From Spirochaetota bacterium (GTDB taxonomy: Bacteria; Spirochaetota; Spirochaetia; SZUA-6), in contig JAADHF010000045.1 of NCBI GenBank assembly GCA_013151965.1, positions 20,096-84,095 of the forward strand: 64,000 nucleotides of DNA. Direction: 5' to 3'. The position numbers were made by a program, and so were the translations under genes. Below the pieces are notes generated by a model, which ran no database searches, was not told where the DNA came from, and worked only from the letters and a program-made list of their open reading frames with translations. Positions 18,827 to 28,351 of the stretch are shown piece by piece. Position 1 is the stretch's first letter, and every line of letters begins with the position of its first letter.

Positions 18827-21283
18827 TTACACCCCTTTTCTGTTTCTATAAAGGATATTTTCTGTTTTTTGAACAGTAGCAGGTCTATGGCCGGGCAGGG
18901 GGAGTATCCTCTCGTGTATTGCATCTATAATCCATTCCTTCTGCGGAAAAAAATCCGGTTCCATCTCTGCAGACGGGGTTATCCAGTTTCGTGCGCCGAT
19001 TATAGCCGGAGGAGCATCGAGATAGTCGAAGGCAAGCTGCGACACATTCGATGCGATCGTATGGAGAAAGGACCCTCTCTCGCAGGCATCCGATGCAAGA
19101 ATAATCTTACCTGTTTTTTTTACCGATTGTATAATAGTTTCGTAATTTAAGGGGTTAATAAACCGGGCATCTATAACCTCTGCGGAGACACCGTAATTTT
19201 CTTTAAGATCTTCAGCAGCTTCTACCGCCCTGTAAAGGGCCGCGCCTATAGTGAGTATTGTAATATCACTGCCTTTTCTCCGCACTGCAGGTTCGCCCTC
19301 CGGTATTTCGTAGTACCCTTCCGGCACACCGCCGGAAACAAATATCTCCCCGGTATCGTAGAGCCGCTGGCTTTCGAAAAACACAACCGGATCGGAACCG
19401 TGAAGTGCAAGGTTGAGCATACCCTTTGCATCGTAGGGTGTTGCAGGGAACATTACCTTTAGCCCCGGTATATGTGCGGCGATGGATGTCCAGTCCTGGG
19501 AATGCTGGGCTCCGTATTTGTTGCCAACGGAAACCCTTAAGACAAGCGGCATCGTAAGTATCCCTGCAGACATAGACTGCCACTTGGACATCTGATTAAA
19601 AATCTCATCTCCTGCCCTGCCCATAAAATCGCAATACATAAGCTCCGCAACCACACGCCCGCCGCTTAAGGCATAACCTACTGCAGAACCTGCAATGGCA
19701 CCCTCCGAGATGGGAGTGTTAAACAGCCTGTGATAAGGAAGGCTTTCCGTAAGCCCCCTGTAAACGGCAAAAGCACCGCCCCAGTCCCTGTTTTCCTCAC
19801 CGTATGCGGTCATTGTAGGATCGATGTAGAATCTGTGAATAAGGGCTTCGAACAGGGCCTCGCGGAATGTTATCACTTTAAGTTTGGGAAGCGGATTCCC
19901 CTCCGCATCGATTCCGCTCCTCGATTTCCGGCTTATGGACTTTACTCTGGGGTTGTCCTTTAAAGGAAGCAGTACTTCCGGCTCCCTGCTGCCGAATTTA
20001 TCAATTTTTTTATCGGAGAACATTATGCCGGAAATATATTCTCCCCGGACCCTTGGGGATATCTTAAGTGATACGGCTTTTTCCGCTGCTTTTGTAATTT
20101 TTTCTATGATTTTCTCATGCATCTCTCTGCGTAGTTCTTCCGTTAAAAGGCTGTTTTCGGTAAGGTAGGATGCGTAATGTTCTATGCTGTCATTGTTCTT
20201 CCAGAGTTCTATTTCCTCTTTTGTCCTGTATGATGATGCATCCGATGGGGAATGGCCGGAAATCCTGTAGGTAACCGTGTCCATGAGGACAGGACCTTTG
20301 CCTTTAAGAAGAAGTTCCTTTTTTCTCTCAACTGCATCGGCTACTGCAAGCGGATTGTAGCCGTCCACGCGTTCGGAATACATATTTTCCGGGTTAACAC
20401 CTGCCCCCACACGGGCTAAAATCTTAAAGCCCATTGTTTCCCCTGCCGTCTGTCCTCCCATTCCGTAAAAATTGTTAAAGAAGTTAAACATAATCGGAGG
20501 GGCTCCGCCCAAATTCTTATCCCATAAGGTGTGGTACTGGTCCATGGCTGCAAGGGACATAGCTTCCCATACCGGCCCGCAGCCCATGGATGCATCTCCG
20601 ATATTTGCAATTACAATTCCCTCTTTCCGGTTTATTCTCTTATACAGGGCAGCGCCGACGCTGATATCTGCAGAACCGCCTACTATTGCGTTATTCGGCA
20701 TACTTCCGAATGGGGCAAAAAACGCATGCATGGAACCTCCCAGTCCCATGTTAAATCCCGTTTTTCGTCCGAAGATTTCGGCAAGTGTTCCGTAGAGCAC
20801 AAAATCCTCTGCAAGTTCCTTAATGCTTCCCCTTTTCTCTTTTTCCACTACCTTAAGTATCGTTCCGTCTAAATAACTTTTCATTACCGACTCGAGCTCT
20901 TTATCGCTTAATTTGTCTATTGCAGAGTAACATTTTGCGAGGATTTCACCGTGGCTCCTGTGAGAACCGAATACAAGGTCATCCTTTGTAAGGTTCACGC
21001 TTAAGCCCGCGGCTGCAGCCTCCTGGCCTATGGAGAGGTGCGCCGGGCCATGATGTTTGTATTCGAGTCCCCTGTAGGACCCTTTGGTTTTTATGAAGTT
21101 CAGCATTGTCTCGAATTCCCTGATTGCAAGCATTGTTTCGAATATCCTTAAGAGGGTTTTTTCTCCGTACTTTTTAACTTCGGTCCCGATATCGGGTTTA
21201 TACTGGTTTAACGGGATATCCTTTATCTTTAAAAAACCTCTTTTTCGGACTTCTTTCGGGTCTATAAGTATCGATCTGGGCAT
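18827..21283 (-). CDS. 2-oxoacid dehydrogenase E1, fused alpha and beta subunits
   Basis: An 818-aa ThDP enzyme that decarboxylates a 2-oxoacid and reductively acylates the lipoyl group of E2. Residues about 30-400 are E1-alpha: [12 protein letters not shown], then the ThDP motif [14 protein letters not shown] ... FNFFNN (GDA where many have GDG), and [11 protein letters not shown]. Residues about 460-800 are E1-beta: [44 protein letters not shown] and FINPLN. The fused form is known in spirochaetes and some other bacteria. Substrate (pyruvate, acetoin or branched chain) is undetermined. AGGAGG lies 6 nt before the ATG. No E3 gene is nearby, so lipoamide dehydrogenase must come from elsewhere. 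Confidence 0.88.
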   Translation of the reverse strand: MPRSILIDPKEVRKRGFLKIKDIPLNQYKPDIGTEVKKYGEKTLLRIFETMLAIREFETMLNFIKTKGSYRGLEYKHHGPAHLSIGQEAAAAGLSVNLTKDDLVFGSHRSHGEILAKCYSAIDKLSDKELESVMKSYLDGTILKVVEKEKRGSIKELAEDFVLYGTLAEIFGRKTGFNMGLGGSMHAFFAPFGSMPNNAIVGGSADISVGAALYKRINRKEGIVIANIGDASMGCGPVWEAMSLAAMDQYHTLWDKNLGGAPPIMFNFFNNFYGMGGQTAGETMGFKILARVGAGVNPENMYSERVDGYNPLAVADAVERKKELLLKGKGPVLMDTVTYRISGHSPSDASSYRTKEEIELWKNNDSIEHYASYLTENSLLTEELRREMHEKIIEKITKAAEKAVSLKISPRVRGEYISGIMFSDKKIDKFGSREPEVLLPLKDNPRVKSISRKSRSGIDAEGNPLPKLKVITFREALFEALIHRFYIDPTMTAYGEENRDWGGAFAVYRGLTESLPYHRLFNTPISEGAIAGSAVGYALSGGRVVAELMYCDFMGRAGDEIFNQMSKWQSMSAGILTMPLVLRVSVGNKYGAQHSQDWTSIAAHIPGLKVMFPATPYDAKGMLNLALHGSDPVVFFESQRLYDTGEIFVSGGVPEGYYEIPEGEPAVRRKGSDITILTIGAALYRAVEAAEDLKENYGVSAEVIDARFINPLNYETIIQSVKKTGKIILASDACERGSFLHTIASNVSQLAFDYLDAPPAIIGARNWITPSAEMEPDFFPQKEWIIDAIHERILPLPGHRPATVQKTENILYRNRKGV

Positions 21284-21351
21284 TGTTTTCCTCCTGCATG
21301 AATAACTGATAAAAATAATGGTTTTATGATATTTACGTGCCTCTTCACATC

Positions 21352-22554
21352 TTAACCCGCAAGCAGCAGATCGAAATTCTCTATGGCTTTGCAGAGTGCA
21401 CTCAGAAAGCGTGCTCCCGGAGCTCCGTCGATAACCCTGTGGTCTAAGGTAAGTGACAGCTGAAGGGCCGGGATAAACCGTACTTCATAGGTATCCGAAA
21501 CTGTCTTGTCTGCAAAGACCGGCTTGGGCAGAATACTGCATACGCCGAGAATACCTGCCTGCGGCGGGTTTAATATCGGTGTAAAGGTTTCGATGTTTAA
21601 ACTGCCTAAATTGGTTACGGTGAATGTTCCGCCTGCATATTCATCAGGGCGTATAGTGCCGTTTCTGCATGCATCCCTTAATCTTTTTGCTTCGGAAGCT
21701 AATTCTAATAATGAAAGCTTTTCCGCATTCCTGATGACAGGTACGATCAGTCCCCCCGGTGTATCCACTGCAAACCCGAGATCTACCGATTTTCTTTCCG
21801 TAATTTTACCGTCTGTTAAAAGGCTGTTTATATTGGTGTACTTAACTAAAGTTTTTACCGCGGCAAAAAGTACAATATCGTTTATCGTTATGGAAGAGAG
21901 AACCGGTTGTTCCTCCGCATTTTTAAGCCTCTTTCTGTATGCAAGTATCTTTCTTGCGTCAGCGGAGGCCGTGAGGGTGTACTGTGCACTGTTTTGAATG
22001 GATTTAAGCATTTTCTCTGCGGTTAATTTTCTGATGCCTCTTAAAGGTTTCTCTGTTTCCTGCGGCTCACCGGGATATTCTTCCGGGGGATATTCCTCCG
22101 AAATCTCCGCTGCCTTAACAGGACCCGTACTTATGCCGGCTTTTAGATACTGCTTTATATCACATTCGATAATCCTGCCTCCGGGGCCTGTTCCGGAGTA
22201 ATCTTTAAGCCGCTTTAAATCGATGCCGTTCTTTTCCGCAAGTCTCCGGGCCCTGGGGGATATTTTTATCTTCCGCCGTGAAGTTGTTTCCGTTGTATCC
22301 TGACTTCCCAATTCGTCTTTACTGCCTATTAAGGCAATGGGATGCAGGACAGGAACATCGTCTCCTTCGGGGTGCAGTATCTTAACAAGTGTGCCCTCTT
22401 CGGTGGATTCTACTTCCAATGCTGTCTTGTCCGTTTCCACTTCGCAGAGGATATCTCCTTCCTTTACATAATCCCCTTCTTTTTTCCTCCATTCGATAAT
22501 AATGCAGCTTTCGACGGACTGTCCTAACTGCGGCAGTAAAAATTCTCTTGCCAT
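21352..22554 (-). CDS. Dihydrolipoamide acyltransferase E2
   Basis: A 400-aa core of a 2-oxoacid dehydrogenase complex. Residues 1-78 are a single lipoyl domain with the lipoylated Lys in [13 protein letters not shown]. Residues about 92-130 are the peripheral-subunit-binding domain ([19 protein letters not shown]...GTGPGGRI). After a short Glu/Pro-rich linker ([12 protein letters not shown]), residues about 165-400 are the catalytic domain ending in [17 protein letters not shown], which contains the HxxxDG catalytic motif. AGGAG precedes the ATG by 6 nt. It lies between the dehydrogenase and E1 genes in the same operon. Confidence 0.9.
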   Translation of the reverse strand: MAREFLLPQLGQSVESCIIIEWRKKEGDYVKEGDILCEVETDKTALEVESTEEGTLVKILHPEGDDVPVLHPIALIGSKDELGSQDTTETTSRRKIKISPRARRLAEKNGIDLKRLKDYSGTGPGGRIIECDIKQYLKAGISTGPVKAAEISEEYPPEEYPGEPQETEKPLRGIRKLTAEKMLKSIQNSAQYTLTASADARKILAYRKRLKNAEEQPVLSSITINDIVLFAAVKTLVKYTNINSLLTDGKITERKSVDLGFAVDTPGGLIVPVIRNAEKLSLLELASEAKRLRDACRNGTIRPDEYAGGTFTVTNLGSLNIETFTPILNPPQAGILGVCSILPKPVFADKTVSDTYEVRFIPALQLSLTLDHRVIDGAPGARFLSALCKAIENFDLLLAG

Positions 22555-22584
22555 AAAAAACTCCTGTAAACCTTAAACAGGTTT

Positions 22585-24285
22585 TTATTTTTTAGAATCT
22601 TCGAAAAACCGGCTGGATAAAAATCTTTTTTCCGCTTCATTTGTCCAGTATTTACCGTTTAGAAACAAAATTTCCAGATCCGGAATTCTTTTTGCAAGTT
22701 CTTCTGTGGAGTGTATACCCAGGTCCCTTGCATGAGGGTACACAACTACTTTGCCTGTATATGTTCCCTCTGTAAGTGCTTTAACTCCGGCAGATACGGA
22801 ATGCATATCCGTGACCGCAGAGAGAGATATATTTGTAGAAAGCCGGTCTGCCTGCACAAGATTTAAAGTATCTTTCATGGCAGAAAGCGGCGAACCGGAG
22901 GAACCTATGACATTTACATGCTTCTCTGTAAACACTTCCAGGGGAAATGATGCAAAGGTGCCGATGTTTACACCGGCAAAAATATTAACAACCCCTTCAT
23001 TTGCGGAAAAGGGAACAGCCTGTTCTATTACGGAAGAAACAGGTACAAGGGAAATTATATCATCGAACTTTTGAGGAAATTCTTTACTGAGAAATGCATT
23101 AAATTCCTGTTTCGTAAGCTCTGCCGTATTTAAGTATATTATTTCGAGTCTGTCATTGATAATTACCTGGTCTATTCTGTTTTTAAGTGATTTAAGCCTC
23201 CGGGAAGAAAGATCGGTTACCAGAATTTTACCCGGCCTGTTGTCTGTCATAGCAGCCCGTATCACATGCATCTGGCCCATAGGGCCTGCACCGCCGATAA
23301 ACCAGGCCGTACCTTCCGGTTTTAAATCGGTACGTGTATTTGCTCTGTAGGACTGTACTACCTTTCCGGTACCGGAACCGACAATTCTGATGTTGCGGTA
23401 ATGAGCCTTGCCGATATCAACGGGAATTAACCCGGTATCCTGTTTTGCTGCATGAATACTGATAATCCCGCCAGGCTGCATCAGCCCGATGAGTCTTTTA
23501 AATTCCTCGGTACCGGGAATACCCGAATAAACTATGTCATCCATGCCGGACAGCGAATCCGTATCCTGTATTTCTTTAAGAATGTACCCATCTTTACCGG
23601 CCAGGCTCTCCAACCTGCTTCTATTCGATTCGGTTAAATTTTTATGGTAAATTGTTTTAAAACTGCGGTTTTCCAGCCCGGACAGGTCCAGATCGATCTG
23701 GTTTTCTTTTGAGCCTGTAAACAGAATTATTCCTTTTTCTTCGGGTTCTGTTCTTCTCTTTGTCTGATATGCGGCTACAACACATGACCATGGTTCCACA
23801 AGTGCAGCTTCCGCATATCCGGTATTTACCTGCACAGGTATCAGGTAACAGCCCTCATCTCCGTCGATAATTTCCCTTCCCAGGATAACATATTCGGAGA
23901 ATGCTCCGGGAAGTACGTAACCGAAGGCAACGGATTTGCCTTTATAGTAAACATCCGCCTGTACAATATACCTCTCACCGCATTTAAAGGAATCCTTTCT
24001 TTTATCACCAACTCCTACAATAGTCAGAGAAACCTCATGACCCGGTGTTACAGGATTTTTCTTTAAGTCTCTGTTTTTTATCCTGGGGTGTTCATCTCCT
24101 GCTTTAATCAGTTTAACATCAGAGAAACATATCCCCACGGCATCGACTTTTGCAATAAGGTCATCTTCGGAATATTCGGGGAAGGGGATTGTATCCGGCT
24201 GCCCGCTGTTTCCGAAATTTTCAAGGCCCCTGCCTTTTAGCTTCCATATGAGTATTTTGTCCGGTAATTTTTCACAAATTTTCAT
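22585..24285 (-). CDS. Medium-chain (zinc-type) alcohol/polyol dehydrogenase with extra Rossmann-like segment
   Basis: A 566-aa protein, far longer than the usual 340-410 aa of MDR dehydrogenases. The N-terminal GroES-like domain has VDAVGICFSDVKLIKAGDEH, TPGHEVSLTIVGVG and AALVEPWSCVVAAY, so the catalytic Cys-Asp and His-Glu pairs are partly recognisable. Residues about 185-290 look like a degenerate nucleotide-binding segment (IILFTGSKENQ ... MDDIVYSGIPGTEEFKRLIGLMQPGGIISIH). A second, better Rossmann motif follows at GTAWFIGGAGPMGQMHVIRAA. The SorE-like (sorbose-1-phosphate reductase) branch is the closest I recall. The substrate is unknown. AGGAG lies 5 nt before the ATG. It follows deoR and precedes E2/E1, so it probably oxidises a polyol or hydroxyacid feeding the complex. 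Confidence 0.75.
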   Translation of the reverse strand: MKICEKLPDKILIWKLKGRGLENFGNSGQPDTIPFPEYSEDDLIAKVDAVGICFSDVKLIKAGDEHPRIKNRDLKKNPVTPGHEVSLTIVGVGDKRKDSFKCGERYIVQADVYYKGKSVAFGYVLPGAFSEYVILGREIIDGDEGCYLIPVQVNTGYAEAALVEPWSCVVAAYQTKRRTEPEEKGIILFTGSKENQIDLDLSGLENRSFKTIYHKNLTESNRSRLESLAGKDGYILKEIQDTDSLSGMDDIVYSGIPGTEEFKRLIGLMQPGGIISIHAAKQDTGLIPVDIGKAHYRNIRIVGSGTGKVVQSYRANTRTDLKPEGTAWFIGGAGPMGQMHVIRAAMTDNRPGKILVTDLSSRRLKSLKNRIDQVIINDRLEIIYLNTAELTKQEFNAFLSKEFPQKFDDIISLVPVSSVIEQAVPFSANEGVVNIFAGVNIGTFASFPLEVFTEKHVNVIGSSGSPLSAMKDTLNLVQADRLSTNISLSAVTDMHSVSAGVKALTEGTYTGKVVVYPHARDLGIHSTEELAKRIPDLEILFLNGKYWTNEAEKRFLSSRFFEDSKK

Positions 24286-24335
24286 TTTTTCTCCTATAAA
24301 ACGTCAACCGAAAATCAGACTCGGCTTTCATATTT

Positions 24336-24356
24336 TATTCCGACTAAACCGGAATA
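24336..24356. promoter_or_regulatory. Inverted repeat between deoR and the dehydrogenase gene
   Basis: TATTCCG - 7 nt - CGGAATA is a perfect 7-bp inverted repeat in the 94-bp gap between the DeoR stop and the dehydrogenase start. It could be an operator, an intercistronic hairpin or an attenuator. No T-run follows on the minus strand. Confidence 0.35.
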
Positions 24357-24379
24357 TTCTCCTTAATTCTTTAAAGCGG

Positions 24380-25147
24380 TTAATCCTTCTGTCCGGTAAT
24401 TCTTACTATTATCCCTTTTTCTCTTATTCCGCTCACTGCCTCAGGGATAATGGCAGGGTCTGTTATAATTTCATCGATCTGCCTTATATCGAGAACATGA
24501 GCAAATCCTCTTTTGCCGTATTTCGAAGAATCAGCGACCAGGATGGTTTTTTCCGCCTGTGCAGCCATCTTTTTTACTATTTCCGCGCCTTCGATCAGAT
24601 GCGTTGTCAGCCCTGTTTCCAGTGAATATCCGTCTGTTCCAACAAACGCAAGTTTTACATGGAATCTGGAAAGTTCCTCCAGGGCAATCGACCCCACGAG
24701 TGATTCGGTGGCGGGCCGGAATTCCCCCCCGATAATAGTAAGATGTATACCGGGATTTATACGGGCGAAGGGAAGGACAAGCATCGAATTTGATACAAGC
24801 TGAACATCCCGTGTACCCATAAGATACTTCACTATAAGGGATGTTGTTGTGCCGGCTTCGACCATGATTGCATCTCCGTTTTTCACCAGGGATGCCGCCT
24901 GTTTTGCGATACCGTTTTTCTCATCCAGCATCATCTTCTGCCGTTCAAGGACTCCAGGATGAAATGCCGGAGATGCTCCGCCGTGTGTTCTTATAATAAG
25001 ACCTCTGTCTGCCAGGCTTTTTAAATCATTTCGTATTGTTACCGTCGATACACCTAAGAGGCTGCTCATTCCGGAAACGGAAGATGCGTCGGTTTCGGTA
25101 ATGATGCGAAGAAGTTTCTTTTCTCTTTCTGAAAGGTTATGATTAAT
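24380..25147 (-). CDS. DeoR-family transcriptional regulator (probable ATT start)
   Basis: The track ORF (start 25069) lacks the first half of the HTH domain. The frame stays open upstream to a TAA at 25169-25171 and encodes NHNLSEREKKLLRIITETDASSVSGMSSLLGVSTVTIRNDL, a complete DeoR HTH. No ATG, GTG or TTG occurs there. An ATT at 25145-25147 has AAAGGA with 7 nt spacing, giving 255 aa, the normal family length. The C-terminal sugar-phosphate-sensing domain is typical (VEAGTTTSLIVKYL, SNSMLV, IGGEFRP, VGTDGYS, VADSSKYG). It probably represses its own operon in response to a phosphorylated sugar or polyol. A TTGACA/TATTAT promoter and candidate operator lie just upstream. Confidence 0.8.
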   Translation of the reverse strand: MNHNLSEREKKLLRIITETDASSVSGMSSLLGVSTVTIRNDLKSLADRGLIIRTHGGASPAFHPGVLERQKMMLDEKNGIAKQAASLVKNGDAIMVEAGTTTSLIVKYLMGTRDVQLVSNSMLVLPFARINPGIHLTIIGGEFRPATESLVGSIALEELSRFHVKLAFVGTDGYSLETGLTTHLIEGAEIVKKMAAQAEKTILVADSSKYGKRGFAHVLDIRQIDEIITDPAIIPEAVSGIREKGIIVRITGQKD

Positions 25148-25184
25148 ATTATTATCCTTTCGTATTGGTTACTATTTAGTTACA

Positions 25185-25213
25185 ATAATAGTTAAAATGA
25201 TAATATCTGTCAA
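25185..25213 (-). promoter_or_regulatory. Promoter and candidate operator of the deoR operon
   Basis: On the minus strand TTGACA, a 17-bp spacer and TATTAT form a near-consensus sigma70 promoter. The predicted start point is near 25178. The sequence around it, GTAACTAAATAGTAAC, contains a repeated GTAAC unit and could be the DeoR operator. The 318 bp between the canonical track start of deoR and 25388 contain only the deoR N-terminus, this promoter and the hairpin below. Confidence 0.55.
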
Positions 25214-25317
25214 TTAAAAGCAATTAAACAGTATTCCCTTCTGACTTTTTTTTGATTATTTTAAAAACAGGAAAAAAAACATCAATTCCGGGAGAATTCC
25301 CCATAAAAATAGGGGTT

Positions 25318-25348
25318 CTACCTATGGACTTATCCATCTCAATGGTAG
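25318..25348 (+). promoter_or_regulatory. Nested inverted repeat upstream of the lone receiver gene
   Basis: CTACC and GGTAG enclose ATGGA-CTTA-TCCAT, giving a two-tier hairpin about 40 bp before the receiver ATG. It could be a leader structure or protein-binding site. No known riboswitch consensus is recognisable. Confidence 0.3.
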
Positions 25349-25387
25349 TTAATATAAGAATAAAATGTATTTAAATGAGGCAGGGCT

Positions 25388-25756
25388 ATGGTAATGAAGA
25401 GAAAAGTCCTTATAGTCGACGATGATACTTCTATCCAGAGGCTCTTTACCTGGTGTTTAAAGGAGCCGGAATTGGAGGTGGACTGCGCTTCCAATGGAAA
25501 AGAAGCATTACAGCTCATGACTAAAAAGTATTACGATCTTGTTATAACGGATTACGATATGCCTGTGATGAACGGCAGTGATTTCTTAAGAGTGATGAAA
25601 TCTAAATATCCCGGGAAACATACAATAGGGATTACAAGTGATATGTACGAAGAACAGCTCTACAAGGCAGGAGCGGATATATGCATACACAAGCCGTTTA
25701 CTCTCTTCGAGGTGAATAATCTGGTACATAAATTCATCTCGAATGAGAATGAATAG
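25388..25756 (+). CDS. Single-domain response regulator (CheY-like)
   Basis: A 122-aa receiver domain with no output domain. Acidic pocket IVDDD at residues 9-13, phosphoacceptor Asp55 in LVITDYDMPVMNG, the switch residue in GITSD (Thr/Ser position), and the conserved Lys in CIHKPF. It is expected to act by protein-protein contact as a phosphorelay or chemotaxis output. The start is ATG 25388 or 25394; AGG motifs (GAGGCAGGG) lie just upstream. It sits alone 109 bp before the histidine kinase on the same strand and a few kb from the che cluster, so it may serve either. Confidence 0.88.
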   Translation: MVMKRKVLIVDDDTSIQRLFTWCLKEPELEVDCASNGKEALQLMTKKYYDLVITDYDMPVMNGSDFLRVMKSKYPGKHTIGITSDMYEEQLYKAGADICIHKPFTLFEVNNLVHKFISNENE

Positions 25757-25865
25757 ATTACATTAAGCGGAAAAACAAACACTGTTTTATGATTATCTCC
25801 GCCCCGGAATAATTAGATGATATCGTGCTGTAAACAGCTTTATATACATGTTATAATGGTTGGTT

Positions 25866-28337
25866 ATGTCTCTTCGAAAAAGATCACTCTACAGTTTTAT
25901 ACTGATTATTATAATTCTTGTGGTGGTTTTTCTGTTCTATGCAGCAGGAATCCATATAACCGGCAGGATAATGAAAAGCAGAATAGAGGTTGGTGATCTC
26001 TACAAGGAATGGCTGCTGTGTAAATACGAGATACTCAGTGTGTCCTTTGATAAAAACAAACAGGAGAAACTGCTTAAGCTTAAAAACAGGATAAATGATC
26101 TCGATACTGCATTAAAACATTTCGAAAACATACCCCTGTTTTCTGCAGTCGGTCATCTTTATCCCGGCATGAATGATTTAATGCTCAAACTGCATGTGGA
26201 ATGGTCTGTAACAAGGATCATGCTTTTTAGAGAGATGACCTATCTGAAGAACAGCAGCAGTGTAACGATCGATCCCGTTAAAAAGATTAATGAGGAACTT
26301 ATTTCCGGTTCCGGATCTTTCGAGCGGATCTTTAAAAGTGTCCTCTCCTGGATAGATGATTACTACGCAAAACAGATAAGGTCGTTCAGGATGCTGTTTA
26401 TCTTTTTCGGCATTATCCTGATTTTGTCGTCGTTTATTATCTTAACGGCAACTAATTTGAGGATACTGCAGGAGCGCTTGCTGCTGACGGCGATTAATTC
26501 TCTCTCCGATGGAGTTTTGCTTACGGATGCAAGGAGGAGGGTTATCTTCATCAATCCGGGAGCAGAAAAACTGCTTCATGTCGGCGGAAACAGAATAATG
26601 AATACGTATATTAATGAGAATCTTATACTGAAAAGCGATTATTCTAACAATCCCGTCAGAATAGATGATTCGGAGAAACCTAATCCTTCAGAATCTATTC
26701 TATTGACTGATAAAGAGGGTAAAACCACGCCTGTCTCCATAAGCATTACGCCGCTTTTAAATAAGGGTAAAGTAAACATAGGTTCGGTGTATCTTATTAA
26801 AGATCTAACTCAGTGGAAGCGGCTCGTGACTAAAATATCATCCGAATTTGTTACTCTGGAAGAGGAGGAGATAGACAGGGATATAGACAATATCTTAAAG
26901 AGAATCGCAGAAGTGTCCGGGTGCAGCGGGGTATATATTTTTCAGTTTTCCAGAAATGTGGAAAATATCATTGTAACCCACAGGTGGGAGAATGACAGGC
27001 TTAAGAATAAATGGAAAACCGTATCTTTAAGATTGGAGAATTACAGGGAATTTACAGAGAAGCTCGGATCTGAGGATTTTATAGTTCTTAAAGAGTCGGA
27101 TTACGAAGATTTTTTTTATCTGCATGGGTTTGAACCGTTTTTCATGGTACCGCTGAAATACAGCAGCGTCCTGATAGGTTTTATACTTGCAGTATCCTCC
27201 GGGAATACGGAAATCAAAACCGGTGAGATAAGAGTGTGTACGGATGTTATGGCGGATATGGTTGTAAATCTGCTGGAAAGGAAATGGGCTGCGGAAGAGC
27301 TTGCACACATCGGTATGGAAATGCAGAAACTTATAGAGAATGCAAATGCACCCATATGGGGAACGGATAAAAAGGGTCTAATCAATGTATGGAATGACAA
27401 AATAGAAGAGATTTCAGGATACCGGAAAAACGATGCACTTAACAGTAAATTTACGGATTATTGTGCGGATGATATATCAAAGGATTATTTCCTTAAACTT
27501 ATAGAAAATTCATTTCTCGGCAGGGTGGATACGGATTGTGAGGTAAGGCTGAAAACAGATAACGGAGAAGAAGCGGTTATTCTCTTTAATACAACCCCGC
27601 GGAGGGGCAGAGACGGCTCCATAACAGGTGTATTCTTTGTCGGACAGGATATTACAAGGAGGAAACTTGCCGAGATCAAGATACATAAACTAACCCAGGA
27701 ATTAATCCGGATACAGGAGGATGAACGAAAAAGGGTATCCATGGAACTGCACGATAATATTGCCCAGGAATTATTAGCGGTTCGTTTTTCCCTGGAAGAT
27801 CTTGCCGGGCATAAAGAAAAAGCGGCTGATATTGAAAATATTAAATCGCTCTCTTTAAGAATCGGGGAATTGATAGAGTCGATACGGAATATCTCATATA
27901 ATCTTCATCCTGCATATCTGGATCAGTTTGGTCTTAAAAAGGCCCTCGATGTTTTATGCAGGGATTTTTCCGCACGTTACGGGATAACAGTGGATTTTGT
28001 AGCAACAGGTCTGGATGATAATACATCTGTTAAAATGAATACCTCCATACATCTCTACAGGGTCATTCAGGAAGCATTTGCAAACATCTTAAGGCATTCA
28101 CGGGCCGATAATGTAGTGCTCAGGATTGTTGCATCTTATCCGTCCGTTATCTTCAGAGTAGAGGATAACGGAGTAGGATTCGAACCTGATACTATTCTTT
28201 ATGAACATACGGGAAAACATATGGGCTTAAGAAATATGCAGGAAAGGATAAGTCTGATCGGAGGAAAGATAGACATCATGTCGAAGCCCGGTAAAGGCGT
28301 AAAAATACTCATAGAAGTACCCCTGCAGGCAGGGTGA
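25866..28337 (+). CDS. Membrane sensor histidine kinase with PAS-GAF-PAS modules (NarX/LytS-type HisKA_3)
   Basis: An 823-aa inner-membrane kinase. TM1 (FILIIIILVVVFLFYAAG) is followed by an extracytoplasmic region of about 140 aa, then TM2 (MLFIFFGIILILSSFIILTA). The cytoplasmic part has a PAS domain (AINSLSDGVLLTDARRRVIFINPGAEKLL), a GAF-like domain (SGVYIFQFSRNVENIIV...), a second PAS (NANAPIWGTDKKGLINVWNDKIEEISGY), a HisKA_3 dimerisation helix with the phosphorylated His in RVSMELHDNIAQELLAVR, and an HATPase with IQEAFANILRHSRA and VEDNGVGFEP. The track begins at TTG 25860; ATG 25866 is more likely. It is followed within 15 bp by its NarL-type partner. Confidence 0.9.
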   Translation: MSLRKRSLYSFILIIIILVVVFLFYAAGIHITGRIMKSRIEVGDLYKEWLLCKYEILSVSFDKNKQEKLLKLKNRINDLDTALKHFENIPLFSAVGHLYPGMNDLMLKLHVEWSVTRIMLFREMTYLKNSSSVTIDPVKKINEELISGSGSFERIFKSVLSWIDDYYAKQIRSFRMLFIFFGIILILSSFIILTATNLRILQERLLLTAINSLSDGVLLTDARRRVIFINPGAEKLLHVGGNRIMNTYINENLILKSDYSNNPVRIDDSEKPNPSESILLTDKEGKTTPVSISITPLLNKGKVNIGSVYLIKDLTQWKRLVTKISSEFVTLEEEEIDRDIDNILKRIAEVSGCSGVYIFQFSRNVENIIVTHRWENDRLKNKWKTVSLRLENYREFTEKLGSEDFIVLKESDYEDFFYLHGFEPFFMVPLKYSSVLIGFILAVSSGNTEIKTGEIRVCTDVMADMVVNLLERKWAAEELAHIGMEMQKLIENANAPIWGTDKKGLINVWNDKIEEISGYRKNDALNSKFTDYCADDISKDYFLKLIENSFLGRVDTDCEVRLKTDNGEEAVILFNTTPRRGRDGSITGVFFVGQDITRRKLAEIKIHKLTQELIRIQEDERKRVSMELHDNIAQELLAVRFSLEDLAGHKEKAADIENIKSLSLRIGELIESIRNISYNLHPAYLDQFGLKKALDVLCRDFSARYGITVDFVATGLDDNTSVKMNTSIHLYRVIQEAFANILRHSRADNVVLRIVASYPSVIFRVEDNGVGFEPDTILYEHTGKHMGLRNMQERISLIGGKIDIMSKPGKGVKILIEVPLQAG

Positions 28338-28351
28338 CTAAAGGAGTTGTA

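Noticed and set aside
25261-25387. Possible c-di-GMP (GEMM) or other riboswitch upstream of the CheY-like gene
   Set aside because: None of the conserved GEMM core sequences is present; only a simple nested hairpin is visible.
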